Shown here piece after piece: positions 32,018 through 44,051 of a stretch of 64,000 bases of DNA. The stretch lies in the NCBI GenBank assembly GCA_030015575.1, contig CM057342.1:615503348-615567347 (forward strand). Direction: 5' to 3'. Position numbers and translations under genes: made by a program. Source of the stretch: Agapanthus africanus. Its lineage: Eukaryota; Streptophyta; Magnoliopsida; Asparagales; Amaryllidaceae. How positions within the stretch are numbered: position 1 is the stretch's first letter; the number at the start of each line of letters is the position of its first letter. A model generated the notes under the pieces. That model did not search any database, was not told where the DNA came from, and saw only the letters and a list, made by a program, of their open reading frames with translations.

Positions 32018-34712
32018 TGTAACATTTTGAAAATTTAGAAATAAATAAAATTAATTAATTAAATAATAAAATGATAAATTAAAAAGATATTAAAACCAAA
32101 TAAGACAATTTCATAAGATTTATGTAAAACAAATTAAATAAAAATTTTAGTACGCAGCATAAATAAGTTATAAGGGTTTTAATGTGAATTTTAGCTTCAT
32201 TTTAATAAAAAGGGTGTTTTATAATAACATAAGTTGTGAAGGGTTTCTATGTAAAGTTTAGAAAATTGTGCAAATGGGAAATTGTTTAGGGTGTAAGTGA
32301 AAAAAAAGGTAAATTAGGTTTTTGTTCAGAAAACTTATCTCAAGATAAATCAAAATGGAAAGATAATGCATTGCCACCACCTTCTTACATGCATATCCCA
32401 CATCCCACACCCCCTCCTTGCATGAGAATGGCACATCTAGGTCTTTGACACCTCCTCCTACCACCTCACTCTTCCTATCACCACATATATCATGTGTTCA
32501 GATCATTTAGCTAGTTTAAAATCTGAAATTTTAAAGAAAGGAAAAGAAAACAAGAACAAACATAGAAGAACAAGAGAAAGGAGAAGAGCTAAGTCTATGA
32601 TTTCCTCATCATCAAGCCTGGACTAGGAGTTCGTGCATCTTGGAGGGTGTTCTTCCAGCAAATTATTTGAGGGTAAAATCCTTAACCACAGTAGGAATTT
32701 AGATTCTGTAACTAGTTAAATTGAAATGAAAATTTTCTATAATTTCGTATTTTAGTCAAAACTAGGCTCTGTTTGAATCTGCTGTAGTTTAGAGAAAAAT
32801 TTACTTAACTAAACAGGGTCTTAATGATGTATGTTAAACATAGAGCAAACCATAGGAACACGAACCAGAGGGCTCGGTTTTGGGCTGGCGACCAATAAGG
32901 AAATTTCGGCGTCGCCGGATTTGTAGGGAGCTAGGGTATTTTGGCTTGTTGTGTAGGTTTCTGTGTAGAATTTTGGTCATTTTGGTATTGTTTAATCAAG
33001 TTAGTTTAACTGTATATAAAATCTGAAAGCTAATATCGGAAATAGTATCTAAGAAACCAAATTACGACACGGTTAAAACGTATCGCGATCTGTTTTCTGT
33101 CGCGATGCAGAGTTGGGTTAAATTTCAGTGAAGATGAGTGTTAGCTTGTTTGCTATAGTCGTACGTAGTGTAGTTAGCACGTACAACTTGTGTTTCTTGA
33201 TTTTTACCGTATCGGAATGTAGCCGTTTTTTTATACAAGTTAAATTTAATATTAGATTTGAGTTCGGGAGTTTCGGAGGCGGCAAGGAAAGGAAAAGGAT
33301 TGGCGATTCCTGAGTAGATACGACGTAATTCCGGTGAGTAGACTAAACATCTACCGTGGAATTTTGTAGAGATGGCGTGTTATGCCCGTAGTTTTATTAA
33401 AATAAATGCTTTGCTTTTGTATGCTAAAATGATAATATGCATTCATATCTACATGTATCTCACTTTAGTTGTTAGAACACTGCACAATTATCGACGAGTT
33501 ATGCCGCACGTGCACATCTTTACATGTTACACTACACCTCGTCGATATTAATATGCCACTTTTACACTAAATATTCATCTTGTTAAATATGATTCCTATC
33601 ATACTTAATTTATTAACAATAGTGGTAACTTGCATAAATGACATCATGTTTATCATCTGAGTATTCTAAGTTAATATAGGAAGCTTTATAATATTGAGAA
33701 TTTAGGGTTTGAGTTTTCCTGTACTATTACATAGATCCAGTGATTTCATGATTTATGTGACACGTCCACCAGGAGATGTTTTTTTATTTGAGTTTATTCC
33801 GAACCAAGTCGATGGGTATACAGTTATGGATTTATAGTTTTTTTCCGGACCGAGTCGGTGGGTATACGGTTACGGATGTACAGTTTTATCCAGACTGAGT
33901 CGGTGGGGATACAGTTGGATACATGGTGGACTTTGTTGATTACAGGATCGTTCGAGGAATGGTGCCTGAGAGAAATGGAAGTTTTGTGTCGATGATGGAT
34001 ACGGAAAGATGAAATTTGTTGATAATAAAAGATGAGATTTCAGTTTTGGTTCTGATTTGTAGTACAGATTCATGCTTTCCATATACTATCGTACATCCTA
34101 CTTGCTCTAATTTCAGTTAGTTGTGATCGTCATATTGTATTATTAACCGTTATATGTTAGTTATATTCACTGTGTTGGCAACTCACCCCCATTGTGCCAC
34201 AGTTCCTTGCAGGGGTAGAGTGGACGGTTAGCAGCGGTGTAGATCCACTGTTGCGGCTTTTATCTCATCTTTTGGATAGGTTGGTTACATGTAGTAACCT
34301 TCTCTTTTGATATTGTATCATTGTATCTAGAAAATCTCCATCAGACCCTGTACTATAACTTAGAATGAAAGATGGGTATATGTATATTATTTGACAGGTG
34401 AGATAGTTGTTACGATTAGCCGATATTTCTTTTATTCATATTGGTGATTCTATTGGTCTCATATAAGTTGTAAATTTTATTCCGCTGTTGTATTTTGTTG
34501 ATTCCAACTAGGGATTCAACCAAACTTAACACGTTGTGCTTGTTTTATATTAATTACACAAAAACTATGATTTTTTACTTTAAAACATTTTTTTTCTAAA
34601 AATTTCCGCAAAAAGGATTTTGATCTTGGTTTCGGCTTACTCGGGTTGTGTATATATCTTTAGATATTATACAATCTAAGTGCCGGTCACATCCAAATTT
34701 TGGGTCGTGACA
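32018..34712 (+). repeat. Tekay-B 3' LTR (2695 bp)
   Basis: A colinear copy of 24537-27223 ending GGGTCGTGACA, followed by the duplication ACTTA. The long-stem hairpin (33487-33549) and the GTGAGTAGA site (near 33342) are preserved. The GAGTTGGCAACTC block is TGTTGGCAACTC here. Confidence 0.92.
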
Positions 34713-34717
34713 ACTTA

Positions 34718-35153
34718 TAGAGTGTGGACTTAGGAAGATAGCGAGCGGACATAGGTGTCGTCATTTATCGTTGACCTGGGCCGTGACTCGTCAGGCGTAG
34801 TATTTTTTCAGGAACCGGCCGTCTATTGTCCTGAAGGGTCTTTCACCATGCATATCCATGAGCAAGTAAGCCCCACCTTGGTAGACTTTGTCTATGATGT
34901 ACGGGCCTTCATAGTTCGGCTCGAATTTCCCCCGTTTGGCACGATTGGGGATCATAGGTCTCTTGACCACTAACACGAGTTCGCCTTGGCGAATTGTTCT
35001 CGGCCTAGTCATTTTCTCGTATGAGCGTGCCATCTTTACTTTGTAAGCTTCTAGGTTTTGCTGCGCCGTGAAACGAGTTTCATCGAGGGCGTCGAGCTCC
35101 TCAAGCCGAAGATGAGCATTCTCTTTGTCTGTTAGCTCGTAATGAACCGCCAC
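34718..35153 (-). pseudogene. Tat integrase C-terminal domain
   Basis: A 120-codon open stretch ending with a stop at 34791-34793. It carries the Tat integrase tail: YELTDKENAHLRLEELDALD, RPRTIRQGELVLVVKRP, NYEGPYIIDKVYQGGAYLL and the end FLKKYYA. It is in frame with the core but separated by a TGA in the place of a likely Arg codon. The 70 bp downstream (34718-34790) join directly to 24536 once Tekay-B is removed, so the repeat-filled region follows pol at once. Confidence 0.88.
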
Positions 35154-35588
35154 TCATAGAGAAGCTAGCTCTATCTCCAAGGGGAGTACTTCTTCCGTGC
35201 CGAATACTAACGCAAATGGCATTGTATTTATGGCTGTTTTGAAGGTGGCCCGGTAAGCCCAGAGAGCTTCATGCAGTCTCTCGTGCCAGTCCTTTTTATT
35301 TTTGGACACCGTCTTTTTTATGATCTTCGTCATGGTTTTGTTGAAGATCTCAGCTAGACCGTTAGCTCGGGGATTATAGACCGAAGAGTATCTCCGGTCT
35401 ATAATATGCTCCTGTGCGAAGCGATTGATTTTGTGACTTCTGTAGGCTGGCCCGTTATCGGAGATAATCCGTCGCGGAGTGCCAAACCGATAGATGACGT
35501 GTGTCTTGAAGAAATGGAGAATATTCTCGTTCACTTCTCTTAGCGGTACTACTTCTGCCCACTTGGAGAAATAATCGGTTGTCGCCAA
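35154..35588 (-). pseudogene. Tat integrase catalytic core
   Basis: A 144-codon stretch with all three catalytic residues: Asp in TTDYFSKWAEVVPL (residue 5), Asp in IISDNGPAYRS and Glu in RANGLAEIFNKT. It continues to WAYRATFKTAINTMPFALVFG. Integrase joins the cDNA copy to the chromosome. The upstream part has stops. Confidence 0.9.
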
Positions 35589-36067
35589 TATGAACTGATG
35601 TCCTCTGGATGACGCTGGTTCGATGGGCCCAATTATGTCGGTTCCCTACATTTTGAACGGTCAGCTAGCCACCGTTGGGTGTAGTGGGTTTGGATGCTGG
35701 TGGATGAAGTCTTCATGAATATGGCATTGCTTCACGTATTCGAGGCAGTCCTGAATCATCGTGGGCCAGTAGTAGCCATTCTTTTAATCTTCATCTTCAT
35801 CTTCGGCCCGGCTTGATGAGAACCGCAGAGTCCGTCGTGAGTTTCTTGGACGACTTTCCTTGCTTCATCCGGTCCCAGGCATCTTAGCCATAGAGAGTCG
35901 AACGATCTTTTATATAAAGTATCAGTGACGAAGGCGAAAGACAGAGCTCATTTCATGAGCTGATGTCTTGAGGACGCATCTTCAGGTGTTCGATGGGATT
36001 TGAAGTAGTCTATAAAGACTTCTCTCTAATCCTTAGACATTTCTTGTTCCTCTATTTGTAGGGCTGT
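35589..36067 (-). pseudogene. Tat integrase N-terminal/zinc region, degenerate
   Basis: The frame before the core reads NGYYWPTMIQDCLEYVKQC and IIGPIEPASSRGHQ, typical of the zinc domain and start of the core, but has TGA and TAG where Trp codons are expected (PTVAS-stop-PFKM-stop-GTD). Further stops lie toward 36060. Confidence 0.75.
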
Positions 36068-36751
36068 TTACTTGGTTGCTTCCTTTTCTTCAGACGACTC
36101 CGGAGATATTTCCGCTGGTGCAAGAACCCGACGGCTTTTTAAAACGATCCTTACGTCATCGAGGTTTTCGTCGGCCAGTTGTTTAGCGAGCTTGTCTAAT
36201 GCGTCCGCCTTGCTATTCTCCACTTGCGGTATGCTTTCCAGGGCGTAGGAAGGGATTTGAATCAGCAATTGTTGCACTCTCTCACCGTACTTTACCAACT
36301 CTAGTTTGCATGTTTGATAGTCGTCGTTTACTTGGCTAACGACCAGCTGGGAGTCTCTATATATGAGGAGGTTTTCGATTCCCATATCGACAGCAATCTC
36401 AAGACCTGCTATCAAAGCTTCATATTCTGCTTCATTGTTCGTCCTCGGCTCTGTCAAGGAAAAGGAAAAGCGCATTATCCCTTCTTGTAGAGTTACAAAG
36501 ATGAGGCCTACCCCAGATTTGATCATGGGGGAGCTGTGCTTTCTCTTCTTCATGGAAGATGCCCCATCAAAGTAGAGTTCCCATCGGGTATCACTCCCTC
36601 CTCTCTCCCTGTCGATCGTGTTAAACGCGTGCTCGTCTGGCAATTCGCAATTTAGGGGTGAATCGGCAGGCATCGGATGCTCAGCGAAGAAGTCGGCGAT
36701 GGCCTGGACTTTCACTGCCTTGAGCGGTCGATATGTTATCGAGAATTCCAT
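36068..36751 (-). pseudogene. Tat second RNase H (archaeal-like type)
   Basis: A 227-codon frame between the gypsy RNase H and integrase. It shows WELYFDGASSMKKR, NNEAEYEALIAGLEIAVDMG, YRDSQLVVSQV and NSKADALDKLAKQLA, giving the Asp, Glu, Asp, Asp set of RNase H. A second RNase H in this place marks the Tat lineage. The start MEFSITYRPLKA is the end of the first RNase H, so the true protein continues upstream. It is the longest undamaged domain of the element. Confidence 0.9.
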
Positions 36752-36842
36752 TAAGAGGAGGGATCATTTAGCGAGCCGTCTTGTTAGTATGGATCTTGAC
36801 ATCAAATATTTGAGAGGATCCACTTTTGATATGAGATGGACC

Positions 36843-37409
36843 TCATGCGCCAAAGCATAATGCCGGAGCTTCGTTATCACGAAGATTAACACCAGGCAAT
36901 GTTTTTCGATGGGGGTAGTTGTTTTCTGCCCCCAGGAGAACTCGACTCAAATAGTAGAGGGACCTCTCTTTCCTTTGGTCATTCTCTTGTGCCCATAGCG
37001 CACCTAAGGAACCTTCAAGGGTGGTTGTGTACAGGATGAGAGGCTTTCCCTTGACTGGAGCGGTCAGCACCGGCGGATTCCGCAGGTATTGCTTGATTTC
37101 GTCCAGTGTGCTTTGGCATTTGCGGTCCCAGACGAACGGGGTTCCCTTCTTCATCACATGACTGTAGGGGCGACATTTGCCGGAGAGGTTAGCTATGAAC
37201 CGTCAGATATATGCAAGCTTTCTTTGGAGAGACCGCAGTTGCTTGAGAGTTCTTAGCGGAGGCATTTCCATGATCGCCTTGATCTTCGACGGGTCTATCT
37301 CGATACCCCGGTGTAGTACGATGAATCCTAGGAATTTTCCTGAGGAAACTCCGAATGCGCATTTCAGAGGGTTCATCTTAAGGTTGTATTTCTGAAGACG
37401 CTGAAACAA
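36843..37409 (-). pseudogene. Tat RT C-terminal part and first RNase H
   Basis: Two open parts (37203-37409 and 36843-37157) in the pol frame, broken by stops. The first holds the RT thumb (KYNLKMNPLKCAFGVSSGKFLGF). The second holds RNase H start motifs (PFVWDRKCQSTLDEIKQYL, GALWAQENDQRKERSLYYLS). A stop at 36843 falls before the section that leads to 36751. Confidence 0.82.
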
Positions 37410-37424
37410 TATCTACAGATGCTC

Positions 37425-37991
37425 CTAGTGCTCCTCGTACGATTTGCTTTTCACTACGAGGTCGTCGATAGAGCATTTGACGATTTCATGTATGAGGTCA
37501 TCAAAAATATTCGTCATGGCCCTCTGATAAGTAGCACCGGCGTTCTTCGGACCGAAAGGCATCACTTTGTAGTAGAATATGCCCAGAGGGGTCCGGAAAG
37601 CGGTATGCTTTTGGTCTTCGGGATCCATCTTTATTTGATTGTACCGTGATGATCCGTCCATGAAGGAGAAGACTTCGTGAGTGGATGTGTTGTCTATCAT
37701 CAGCTCGGTAACTGGTACGGGAAAATCATCTTTTGGGCAAGCTCTGTTGAGGTCCCGAAAGTCTACACAGATGTGCACCATCCCATTTTTCTTCATCACT
37801 GGGATGATGTTGGCGATCCAGTCAGGGTACTGAACTTCTTGAATGAAACTGGAGTCGATTAGCTTCTTAACTTCGGCATTGATACTCATTTCAAGTTCGA
37901 GCCGCATTCCTCTTTGCGCTTGTTTGACTGGCTTGACGTCCGGAGATATTGCCAATTTATGCACAGCTATTTCTGGATCTAGTCCCGGCAT
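37425..37991 (-). pseudogene. Tat reverse transcriptase core
   Basis: A 188-codon stretch: LELEMSINAEVKKLIDSSFI, ANIIPVMKKNGMVHICVDF, NRACPKDDFPVPVTELMID, FMDGSSRYNQIKM, TAFRTPLGIFYYKVMPFG, AGATYQRAMTNIFDD, and the catalytic SIDDLVVKS (residues 174-177) where YVDD is usual. Both catalytic Asp are present. It ends in a stop at 37425. Upstream, the frame joins 38004-38465 across a stop that replaces a Trp codon. Confidence 0.9.
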
Positions 37992-38003
37992 CTCAGAATA
38001 GTT

Positions 38004-38465
38004 CTATGCGAAGCAGTCTTTATACTGCATGTGCACGTATTTTAGCATAGCCACCTGTTCTTTAGACAGCAGCTCACTGGCGAACGTTGGCCGCGGGTCA
38101 TTTGTTGTCCCCAAGTCGATTTTCCTTAGGTTGTCCGCAGTAGTATGTATCCCATCTTCCAATTCTTTTGGCGTCGGTGGGAATTCTGAGATCAACTCAT
38201 ATTCATCCTCATTTTTGAAGCACCAGGAGAGGTTGTCCATATTCTTGGACATTCGTTCTTCTGACAACGTTATCACGTGGCAGGTACGAAATCGTTTCCA
38301 AGACCGATGTTGATTTGGTTCTACTCCTGCTATATACGTTGCTTTTGGCACATGCCTTTGTGGTAGGGATACTCTCCAACTGTTGGATAAAGAGAACTTA
38401 CCGAGATGATATTGGTCTTCGACCCAGTTTTTGAAGGTGCAGTCTTCGAGAGGATGTCCGATCAC
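38004..38465 (-). pseudogene. Tat linker between protease and RT, with second CHHC zinc motif
   Basis: A 153-codon frame beginning in HPLEDCTFKNWVEDQYHLGK and ending YKDCFA, the usual lead-in to the RT. Just upstream (38466-38480) the motif is completed: a 14-residue C-x2-H-x4-H-x4-C at 38439-38480, interrupted by one stop. The same motif occurs in gag at 61357-61398. Confidence 0.72.
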
Positions 38466-38726
38466 TCAATGATAAGAGCAATAATCTGGATGACAGACCT
38501 CGTTTACTTGTTCGGGGTGCTTGGACTCCGGGAGTGTCATCATTTGATGCTTCAGGACGAGGTCGAAGATCCTCCTTGTCTTGTCTCAAGGGAAAGAATA
38601 TGCTCGACCCATCTTTTTCAAAAGAGACGGATTCTGGCTGACCCTTTCTTGATCGCGTGGCTTCTTGGACTCGCTTCGCCGTCGCCGAACGTTTTCTCCG
38701 TTCTTTAACTTGCTTTTGCCTTCGTA

Positions 38727-38924
38727 TCAGACCATTTTCTTGTCTTGGGAACGCATGATGGGCTGACGGTGAAGGGCATCGTCATCCTCTATAGCCTGCT
38801 GAAGAAGGCGTTGCGTCTTGGCTTTCTCGTAAATGACCATTTCACGGTTGTGGTCATCCCATACCTTTTGACCCGCTTCCCTTATTAGCATGTCCATCTG
38901 TCCTTCAAACGATGGACTTGGCAT
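38727..38924 (-). pseudogene. Tat linker helix segment, duplicate of a gag segment
   Basis: A 65-codon stretch whose DMLIREAGQKVWDDHNREM and IYEKAKTQRLLQQA align with DLLLSEARQKSKDDQEREM and IFEKARSRRQFEKV in gag (61246-61953). With the zinc motif downstream it makes a second copy of a gag C-terminal block. Confidence 0.7.
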
Positions 38925-39536
38925 TTTTACGGTAGGATCTCATTTTGGTTCAATTGCAGTGTCTTCTAACAGAGCATCTCCTTCTTCATCGAAGTCATGT
39001 ATAATGTGGCAGCCATGGAATCGCTCTCGTTTCTTGGTTTGAACATATCCAAGATCGATCGTTTCCATTCTCCCGTTAGGCAATTTTCGCTAAGTTTCGT
39101 GGACGTTCCAGATCCTGTTGTAAAACTGAGCTTGTCGAGCAGTCTGTTTGAAGGGTATGCCTTGGTGCGTCAACAGCTTTTTTAATCCTTCTGTGTAGTG
39201 TCTGGGCAGACGGATGGGCTGGAGCCTGTCAAGCATAGAATCGGTACTATGCCAGATTTCTTTCCCCACTTTGGTTTCCGCGGATCGATAAAAGAGGATC
39301 GCCTTTTCATCTTTTCTCCTGGGAGGGACGTAGAACGTCTGCAGTTCTTACACACTATAGGTATCAAGTGTGTCGAGCTCTTTGTAATACTTTTGCGGAA
39401 CCATGGCGATTTGCAAACTCCGTTCATCACCAGTGAAGGATTGTATTGATGGCCGAACAGAAAATACTGCATTGACCTCATCTTCAGAGTCGCCGCTGAA
39501 GATCAGCATAGGGGTAGACGGTCCGGGTTTGTTGTG
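38925..39536 (-). pseudogene. Tat post-protease linker, degenerate
   Basis: Continues in frame from the protease tail (stop after VYSGPL at 39537) and contains acidic and proline-rich text with several stops, for instance SVRPSIQSFTGDERSLQI-like sequence near 39430. No known domain is evident. Confidence 0.5.
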
Positions 39537-40033
39537 TTAGAGCGGCCCCGAATAGACTATCTCTTCTTCTTCCTCGGTATCACTTATGAAGACCGGAATA
39601 GTGGTGATAGATTTTTTCTTGTTCTCCGGTTTATGGCATCTTTCCATGTCTTCGAAGTCTGGTATGAAATACTTTGCATCTTCGTACTTTCGGACTTCAT
39701 TCACGGAGAATGGGTTCAGCTCCCCTGTCACGGTATACTCGAGACCATCTTTGAAGTACTTCATACACTGATGCTGTGTAGATGGGATGATATTGTACTC
39801 GTGTAACCAAGGCTTGCCGAGCAAAGCGTTGTAGCAAGTCTTGGCATCAATGACGTGGAATTTGATGTTAGTGACGAGCGACCCGAAGCGTAATGTCAGT
39901 ATTACGGACCCGAGCGTCCGTGATGACTGAGAGTCGAAACTGGAGATGGTGATTTTATCCCGAGTTAGGTGCTGCACGCTCATGCAAATTTCCTTTAGCA
40001 CCCTTACGTTGAGAAGGTTGACATAGGACCCGT
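39537..40033 (-). pseudogene. Tat protease C-terminal half
   Basis: A 154-codon frame with FGSLVTNIKFHVIDAKTCYN, ALLGKPWLHEYNIIPSTQHQ, the characteristic end of Tat proteases. The frame extends back to 40033, where Gypsy-C interrupts it. The target duplication CCCGT and the catalytic DNGS lie across the junction with 60646. Confidence 0.87.
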
Positions 40034-43000
40034 TGTCACGACCCGACTTTTTGGCACGTGACGTCCCTTAAACCATGTAACGTCTACAGGCGTAACACAA
40101 TCTAAGCAAGCCGAAAACCCAGCAATCTAAACCATCAAAAGTAATAAGTGATAAGAACATTGTTAAAAACTTTTGGGAATCTCAAGTAAAAATTCTTTAA
40201 AGTCCAAATTTACTTTCCTTAAAATTGGCAGCACCTCCTTTGTAAAAACTAGCCCCAAAAAGGGTACATCATAAATATAAGTAAACCATCCCCCAAACGA
40301 GAGAAAACCACGCCCAAAGGTGGGAACAACCACCACAAGCAGATATACGACACCGTAGCGAAGGAAAGGACAATATAGAGTGAAAACAGCATAAAGGATA
40401 AAACTGTATAACAAAAGCCGGCTTATACAAGCACGACACCCAGAGTCACAAAAAAATACAATATCGTCCTCACAACTCGTCTCTAAGTCAATGCATGAAT
40501 GTAGTAGCTGGAGAGAACTAGATACAATAGGATATACAATGAGCATCATCGGATAACCGCAAAACCCACCTATAGCAAAACTGCTCACAGTCAGCCGTAG
40601 CGGTATTCGCTGCAAAAGATGATACGATAAGAAGAAGCCCTGCCGCGGCTGCTCTAAGGGGCTACCTGCAAAACACTGTGGCACAACGGGGTGAGTTGCC
40701 AACTCGTGAATAGTAAATAACATCATGCAGGTAATCGCAGGTATGCACGTACTGCGATAATCTATCAAATGCAAGCTGATAGCAATAAATGGCAATACGT
40801 ATGCAACAGTCATGAAAGATACTCTATCAGGTACTACTAATATATGAAGCAATGCATATCAAATGATAACTGGGTATGGGATAAAACATATCATAATCAC
40901 GGAATTCTCATCGTGGAAAAACCAGTGTCCTTCAATGACACTCCAAATCCCAATACCTCAGGCACTGCATCCTCAGGTCGGCCCTCATATCCTGTAAGTC
41001 TCATGGAACCTGAGTGTCAAACATCGACACCCGAAAACATCATGAAAACTAGTGTCCAGCATCGACACGTAAATACTCATATCATGGGCTCCGTCTGCCC
41101 GGATCGGCCCTCGGGCTCCGGCAGAACGGTCGATCCATATCCATCCCATAACTCTGGTCGGTATCCTCCAGATATCCGCCGAGTCCAAATACTATCACCG
41201 GTAGGTAGTACTCCCTCCGCCGGGCTCACCGCCTAACAATACGAGTGTTCTTGCCCCGGGGTACCTAACCGGGTCCGCCATGTACCCGCAGACGGTGCCT
41301 ACCTCTCCTCGAATCGGGTATCTAACATAAGTCTCAGAACCGAGAGATCTCATGGTAGACGCATCGAAATACCATATCAAGAGAAATCGGGTTTTTCAAA
41401 GAATGCATAATTTCTTGAAATACCACGGTCCTCAAATGCAGAAAACATCATATGAAATCCATATCTTAATGCGTAAATCCATGAAATATAATATATGCGA
41501 CATAAAACAGTAATATAAGCATAACAAGGGAAAAACCGCTATTTAAATACATCAAGTTATTAAATATATTATGCGGTTCCAAATTTCTCCAAAGTCCACG
41601 CAACATCATATAAAGATGAACATGTAATTATAGCAAGATATGTGGGTGTACATGTAAGTATGTATGCATGATGTACATGTAGCTATAGCAAGATGTGTAT
41701 ATACCTGTCAATAATGATACAATACCATATAGGTATATGTGTAAGCATGTAGGCATAGCAAGGCATATATGTAAGCATGTAGGTATACAGGTATGCTATA
41801 TATCATATTGACAATGGAATAAGAATCAATGTTTCAATGTCACTAACTATACAATATCACATATGTATATGGGTTGTGAGTGTCTGGCAATTATAGACGG
41901 AGTGTGTGCAGCATACAATTAGTGCTCGTGTAACATGAACCGTCAATAATAGTGTTGTGTCTCATTAATATTATGTCCATATGAAATAGGAAAATGAGGT
42001 ATGCAACAATGGTACACATGCATAATCAATGTCCATATACTTATAATTAAAAATCATGTCATTGAATCTAGCCCAGACACATAACGCCATGCGGGCGATT
42101 CCCCTGTAGATGTTAAATCTACTCACAGATGATCTTGGGCCAAGTAAATCCAACTACTCGCTTTCTCTTCTTCGCAGCGTCCGAAGTCCCCGCTTGCGAC
42201 CCTAAAATCATATAACATAACAAGTTCACATTAGAATCGACCAATAACACGTACAAACTACGTTTGACCGATGCACCAACTCCAAAAAAACTTTCAAGTG
42301 TTCGTCTAGTGGCTAACGTGCGTAGCAACACTACGAAACCAACCCAAGAGCAATAGCTACACATGGTACACGAACCGTGTCGGATAACGTAACGCGCGTA
42401 GTCGAAACACTAAAAACAAGTAAAGTGATCCCAGATTCTGTATACCGTCAAAACATAAAAATCAAGCAGTACCAAACACTTCTAAATAACTGCATACAAC
42501 TACCCTTCCAAAACCAAGTCCCAACTCCACCGAAAGGCCGAGCTCGCCGGAATTTCCCTAAATGTTGCCGGACAAATCCGAGCCTATGGGGTTCGTGCTT
42601 CAGGTAAATGCTTAGGGTATCTGGTACAACACAACTACACTGCTAGATTTTCCAGTGCACACTCGGGGTCACGGCAGATCACAGACATCCTATAATGACA
42701 CTAAAAATACGATATGTGCACAAAACTTTACTTTTAGTTTTCTAAACAACATCTAACAATCTACACAACAAAAAAACGCCTATTTAACAGTTTAGAGGTT
42801 ATACCTATCCACACTTTCTCAAAAGATCCTAGCTTCCAAGCTCCGAGGGATCCTAGTGGCTAAAACAAAACTTGGGAAGTGATTTAGTGAGGTCTATTGA
42901 AGTTTTGCAAGGTTTTGTGAAGAATTGGTGAGGGTTTCAGTTTGAGAGAAGGGAAGAGGGAAATAATTGAGAAAGAGAGAGAGTGAGATGAGAATGAGAT

Positions 43001-43384
43001 AGAATGAGAGTAGAGATGAGATAGAGATGAGAGGGTGAGTGTAGGGTAAGTGCACCCTTACACTTACTCTCTCCCTCTCCATCATTAATGCAAGCTTGCT
43101 TATCCATGAGTCACCTTGCCACCTCTTCTCATTCCAAAACATAAGGAAATATCCAGTGCAAGGTTAATTCAAGGCATGGATTTGTTTAAAGTGTCATGTC
43201 CATTAAACAAGATTAACACTAAACAACCCCCATGTTAACATGCACAAGTGTGTGTAACCCAAAACAAATAATAGTAAAATATTAATTAATCTAAATAAAA
43301 TGCGAGAAAACTATTTTGGTAAAATTTTTACCAAAAACCCGTATTATCGCTTAATTAACACTAATCGCATTCTAAGGTGTTACA
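40034..43384 (-). repeat. Gypsy-C 3' LTR (3351 bp)
   Basis: Sense start TGTAACACCTTAG, end CGGGTCGTGACA. In sense it has a CT-rich stretch (about 43030-42960) suggesting a plant core promoter/leader, a donor-like GATAG|GTATAACC (42805/42804), a second candidate exon (42201-42127) with a KKRKRV basic run, the ATTAT-type hairpin (41890-41950) and the GAGTTGCCAACTC block (40676-40705). Its undamaged middle shows the Angela-1 target (about 41734-41745). Confidence 0.9.
41890..41950 (-). other. Conserved long-stem LTR hairpin (Gypsy-C 3' LTR)
   Basis: ATTATAGACGG (41890-41900) against CCGTCAATAAT (41940-41950), 10 of 11 paired with one A-A mismatch. The sister LTR (59145-59205) has a C-A mismatch at the same place. 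Confidence 0.75.
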
Positions 43385-43396
43385 ATCTCCCCCCTA
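43385..43396 (-). other. Gypsy-C polypurine tract
   Basis: In sense TAGGGGGGAGAT just before TGTAACACC. Confidence 0.85.
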
Positions 43397-43429
43397 AAGA
43401 AATTCGTCCCCGAATTTAAAATTCTTACT

Positions 43430-44051
43430 ATGCGTACCTTCAAAGAGATGAGGGAATTTCTTCCGTATCTCGCTCGCAGCTTCCCAAGCGATCTCCTCAC
43501 TGGACGGGCTACGCAAAAGAACCTTCATAGATGGCAAGACCTTTGACCGAAGTTTCTCCACCTGCCGATCTACTATAACTATCGGCTGCTTGGTGAATGA
43601 AAGATCATGTCCAAATTGAATGGTCTGGTGCTATATCATGTGAGAAGGGTCATGAAGGTAATTGCAAAATATCGACAAAAGGAATACAGGGTGAACATCC
43701 GAAATCTGGCGGATGTGCCAAAGATAGGCAACGGTACTAACTCGCTCAAGGATCTCAAAAGGACCTAAAATCTGGGACTAAGTTTCCCTGCTTCCCAAAA
43801 CTCAACACGCCAATCATCGGAAAAATCCGTAGGAATACATGATCTCCCACTGCGAACTCAAGTCTGCAACGACGACGGTCGGCATAAGACTTCTGTCTGC
43901 ACTGGGCTACCCCCATCCTGTCCTGAATCAACTGGATCTTCTCCGAAGTCTCTTGACTAGCTGGGGTCCAAAAATCCTGCTCTCGCGGTGTCAGTCTAAC
44001 AGACTGGCGATCGACACAATTTACCATACAAAGCCTAAAAAAAGGTGCCAT
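43430..44051 (-). pseudogene. Gypsy-C integrase C-terminal part and chromodomain
   Basis: 43755-44051 reads TSEKIQLIQDRMGVAQCRQK and VGDHVFLRIFPMIGVLSFGK, the integrase C-terminus. Downstream, 43437-43595 is an open chromodomain (VDRQVEKLRSKVLPSMKVLL, SSEEIAWEAASEIRKKFPHL). Between them the frame is broken. Confidence 0.8.

Larger units (their letters stand above)
24537..34712 (+). mobile_element. Tekay-B: complete but inactive Tekay/Del-type chromovirus (Ty3/gypsy)
   Basis: A 10,176-bp element with two LTRs, primer site, gag-PR-RT-RH-IN-chromodomain order, polypurine tract and matching 5-bp duplications (ACTTA). RT before IN defines Ty3/gypsy. The chromodomain after integrase and LTRs of about 2.7 kb fit Tekay/Del. 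The LTRs differ at about 11 of their first 145 bases, so the insertion is not recent. Gag and pol hold about a dozen stops and at least two frameshifts. It sits in the 3' region of the Tat element. Confidence 0.93.

Noticed and set aside
40163-40852. A 229-codon minus-strand frame resembling a membrane protein
   Set aside because: It lies wholly inside the Gypsy-C LTR and breaks up in the second LTR copy (47321-47797).
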